Shown here piece by piece: positions 62,186 through 64,000 of a stretch of DNA of 64,000 nt. The notes beneath the pieces were generated by a model. The model did not search any database, had not been told where the DNA came from, and saw only the letters and a program-made list of their open reading frames with translations. The translations under genes were made by a program, and so were the position numbers. Source of the stretch: Mitsuaria sp. PDC51 (GTDB lineage: Bacteria > Pseudomonadota > Gammaproteobacteria > Burkholderiales > Burkholderiaceae_C); contig NZ_FOZE01000001.1 in the NCBI RefSeq assembly GCF_900113225.1, positions 1,178,001-1,242,000 on the forward strand, read 5' to 3'. Position 1 is the first letter of the stretch, and each line of letters starts with the position of its first letter.

Positions 62186-62327
62186 AATGAGTTGCGTGCG
62201 AGGGGACTCGCACGACAACCCCTGGAACCGCCTGTCCGCATCGCATCCATCCGGGCGCGCCGACGCTTTCGCCTGACGACTGCTTGAAACGCGAGCGGAA
62301 GGACCTCGAGAGCGAGGGCCGCTCCCT

Positions 62328-63653
62328 TCAGAAGCTGTACTGCGCGGACACCGCCAGGATGTCGCTGCCGACCTTGTAGGTCCCTTGCAGCGTGCTGGCA
62401 GAAGGCGAGGTGAGATTGACGCTGGTGTCCTTGATGAAGAGGTGGGTGAAGCCGATGCTGTAGGCGAGCTGCTTGCTTGCGCGCCAGGTCGCGCCGAGCG
62501 ACAACCACCTGCGGCTCACATCGGGAACGCGCACATCCCGCACGGCATCGGTGACCGGCGTCTGGTCGTAGGCGAAGCCGCCTCGGAGGGTCCAGCCGTC
62601 GTTCAGCTTGTACTCGGCCCCCACCGAGTAGAACGACGAGTCGCGGTAGCCGAAGTCCAGCGTCTGATTCGGCAGGTTCGACGCGAAGTCCAGCACGACC
62701 TTGTCGAACTTGCTCCACTCGGTACGGGAGTAGTCGGCCATCACCGTCCATTGATCGTTCAGCCGCTGGCTGAGGCTGAGCGTCCACGAGGCGGGCATCG
62801 TCAGCTCGGTATTGACGGTGGTGTTGACGAAGGTGTTCGGTGCCGCCACGGAGAGCACCGCGTTCGCGGCCGCCGGGATCGTGAAGGTGACGTCGGCGCG
62901 CTTGGCCTTGTGCTTGACCTCCGAGCGATAGGCCAGGCCGATCGTGGTGCCTTCAGCGGGACGCAGCAGCGCGCCCAGGGTATAGCCCACTTCGGTGTTG
63001 TCTCCCTTGACGTCCAGATAGCCGTCCGCGCTGGTGGGCAGGAACCCGGGGACACGGGAGGCTGCCAACTGGGCGCCGAAGTCCACCGCGTTGCGGAGCT
63101 CGACATCCAGGCGTTCGGCGAATACCGAGACCCCGAGGGACAGCGCCTCGTTGACCTTGTAGGAGCCGGACACGCCAGCGTCGATGACCTTCAGCGAGGT
63201 CTTGACGCCCTGGTAGCGGCCGACCCAGCCATCGTCGTACTCGGTCTTGAAACCAAAGGGAGCGGTCACCGAGAAACCCAGATGGATCCGGTCCGTCAAC
63301 GGCGAGTGGAAGTACAGCGACGGAATCGCCGCGGTCTGCCCCGCATCGCCGCCATTGCCGCCGGAAAGCGGGCGTCCGAGCGCGTCGCGGCCTGCGCCAC
63401 TGAACTTGGCCGAGTAGTTCACGACGGCCGCATCCGCCTGGAAGAGGCGCCCGTCGAGCAGGGCCATGGCGGCGGGGTTGTTCGCGATCACGGAGGCATC
63501 GCCGCCTTCGCTGATCGAGCCGGCGAAAGCCCGACCTTGACCCGCCGCGCTTTGTTCCTTCAGCTTGAAGGCCGCGGCATGGCCCAAGGTGGCACAGGCC
63601 ATCCCGGTGACGAACACGAGCATCGACTGCCGGTGATTCTTGCGGAACATCAT
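62328..63653 (-). CDS. FadL/TodX-family outer-membrane transporter
   Basis: A 441-residue outer-membrane beta-barrel. Signal peptide SMLVFVTGMACATLGHAAA, then FKLKEQSAAGQGRAFAGSIS and VIANNPAAMALLDGRLFQAD, the N-terminal plug signature of FadL (Asn-Pro-Ala). Alternating amphipathic strands run to the final VGSDILAVSAQYSF, ending in the aromatic residue required for outer-membrane insertion. It takes up long-chain fatty acids or aromatic hydrocarbons. It is divergent from a TetR-type gene 202 bases away, its probable regulator. Confidence 0.93.
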   Translation of the reverse strand: MMFRKNHRQSMLVFVTGMACATLGHAAAFKLKEQSAAGQGRAFAGSISEGGDASVIANNPAAMALLDGRLFQADAAVVNYSAKFSGAGRDALGRPLSGGNGGDAGQTAAIPSLYFHSPLTDRIHLGFSVTAPFGFKTEYDDGWVGRYQGVKTSLKVIDAGVSGSYKVNEALSLGVSVFAERLDVELRNAVDFGAQLAASRVPGFLPTSADGYLDVKGDNTEVGYTLGALLRPAEGTTIGLAYRSEVKHKAKRADVTFTIPAAANAVLSVAAPNTFVNTTVNTELTMPASWTLSLSQRLNDQWTVMADYSRTEWSKFDKVVLDFASNLPNQTLDFGYRDSSFYSVGAEYKLNDGWTLRGGFAYDQTPVTDAVRDVRVPDVSRRWLSLGATWRASKQLAYSIGFTHLFIKDTSVNLTSPSASTLQGTYKVGSDILAVSAQYSF

Positions 63654-63703
63654 CTTCTCGGTCTCCTCTTGCAGGGCTTCCCAGCCCGTCGATTGATGGG
63701 TAG

Positions 63704-63722
63704 ATGCGCCCGATCAGCGCAT
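63704..63722. promoter_or_regulatory. Candidate operator between fadL-type gene and tetR-type gene
   Basis: ATGCGC (63704-63709) and GCGCAT (63717-63722) form an inverted repeat with a 7-base spacer, the size of many TetR operators. It lies 51 bases upstream of the outer-membrane gene start and 130 bases upstream of the tetR start. Predicted only. Confidence 0.4.
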
Positions 63723-63854
63723 TGAATGTTGAGCGTAATATAAAACGGCGGACCACGGGTTGGGGAGCTCAGTCCAATCCGAACCGTATGATTTCCGAGA
63801 ACTGCGGGCTGGTCTGCGGGACCAGCGGACCGCACTCGAATGGTTGAGGGGGCT

Positions 63855-64000
63855 ATGCGCTACGACTCGGAACACAAACAACGCACCCGCGAGAAGGTCG
63901 TGGCCGCGGCCGCGAAGGCGGTGCGGCTGCACGGCCCCGACAACATCGGGATCGCGGCGCTGATGTCCCAGGCCGGGCTCACCCATGGCGGCTTCTATGC
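63855..64000 (+). CDS. TetR/AcrR-family regulator (3' end outside window)
   Basis: The frame starts ATG 63855-63857 and is open to the window edge. MRYDSEHKQRTREKVVAAAA, AKAVRLHGPDNIGIAALMSQ and AGLTHGGFYA give the N-terminal TetR HTH with the typical Gly-Leu-Thr-x-Gly-x-Phe-Tyr at the end of the recognition helix. The ligand domain is missing. It is divergent from the FadL-type gene, so fatty acid or hydrocarbon sensing is a reasonable guess. Confidence 0.88.
   Translation, partial: MRYDSEHKQRTREKVVAAAAKAVRLHGPDNIGIAALMSQAGLTHGGFY

Overview
The window is a high-GC (roughly 68-70 % in the right three quarters) chromosomal segment of a betaproteobacterium of the order Burkholderiales, probably of the Roseateles/Mitsuaria/Rubrivivax type. 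This is inferred from the protein sequences of RpoD, DnaK, ArgA and HrpA, the abundance of TctC-type transporters and the very high GC; no database search was possible.

Two different worlds meet at about position 15516. Positions 1-15515 are a lower-GC accessory island with short, mostly unfamiliar genes and a strong anti-phage/nucleic-acid-processing flavour. It holds a P-loop NTPase joined to an Mrr-like nuclease (cut by the window start), a GIY-YIG nuclease, a near-perfect LexA box between divergent small genes, an SRAP/YedK-type protein, an HNH endonuclease, and a complete retron-like cassette (phosphoribosyltransferase-like effector with winged helix, structured non-coding stretch, reverse transcriptase). 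It continues with an H-NS-like protein with two DNA-binding domains, a second Mrr-like nuclease with an unfamiliar C-terminal half, an operon with two adjacent HAD-like proteins (one lacking the nucleophile Asp) and an XRE regulator. The island ends inside a PA0069-family radical SAM gene, whose C-terminal part resumes at 15516 without the first cluster cysteine. The other end of the island and any integrase lie outside the window.

Positions 15516-64000 are ordinary core chromosome with some accessory genes: eptA-like phosphoethanolamine transferase; a response regulator with TPR-like tail; grpE-dnaK-dnaJ with two sigma32-like promoters, and hslR; tctDE divergent from tctCBA; hemH; a cyclase-FHA protein; rpoD-dnaG; a GGDEF-EAL protein; a core H-NS-like protein; yggX; argA; a VOC protein; hrpA; a pseudokinase-HDOD / kinase-HDOD-GAF pair; two tandem paralogous lipoproteins; GST; a chitosanase-like enzyme with a peptidoglycan-binding domain; an SF1 helicase; rpoZ-gmk; a 3-methyladenine DNA glycosylase; a papain-like protease/alpha-beta hydrolase fusion; a FadL-type outer-membrane transporter; and the start of a TetR regulator.

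Functionally, the heat-shock block, the transcription/replication block (rpoD, dnaG, rpoZ, gmk) and the tricarboxylate uptake block are self-contained units. The main novelty lies in the island (retron variant, NTPase-nuclease, HAD pair, early in-frame stops in two small genes) and in three core oddities: a second diverged copy of the RpoD C-terminal coding tail, a palindromic repeat translated in-frame inside HrpA, and the protease-hydrolase fusion.
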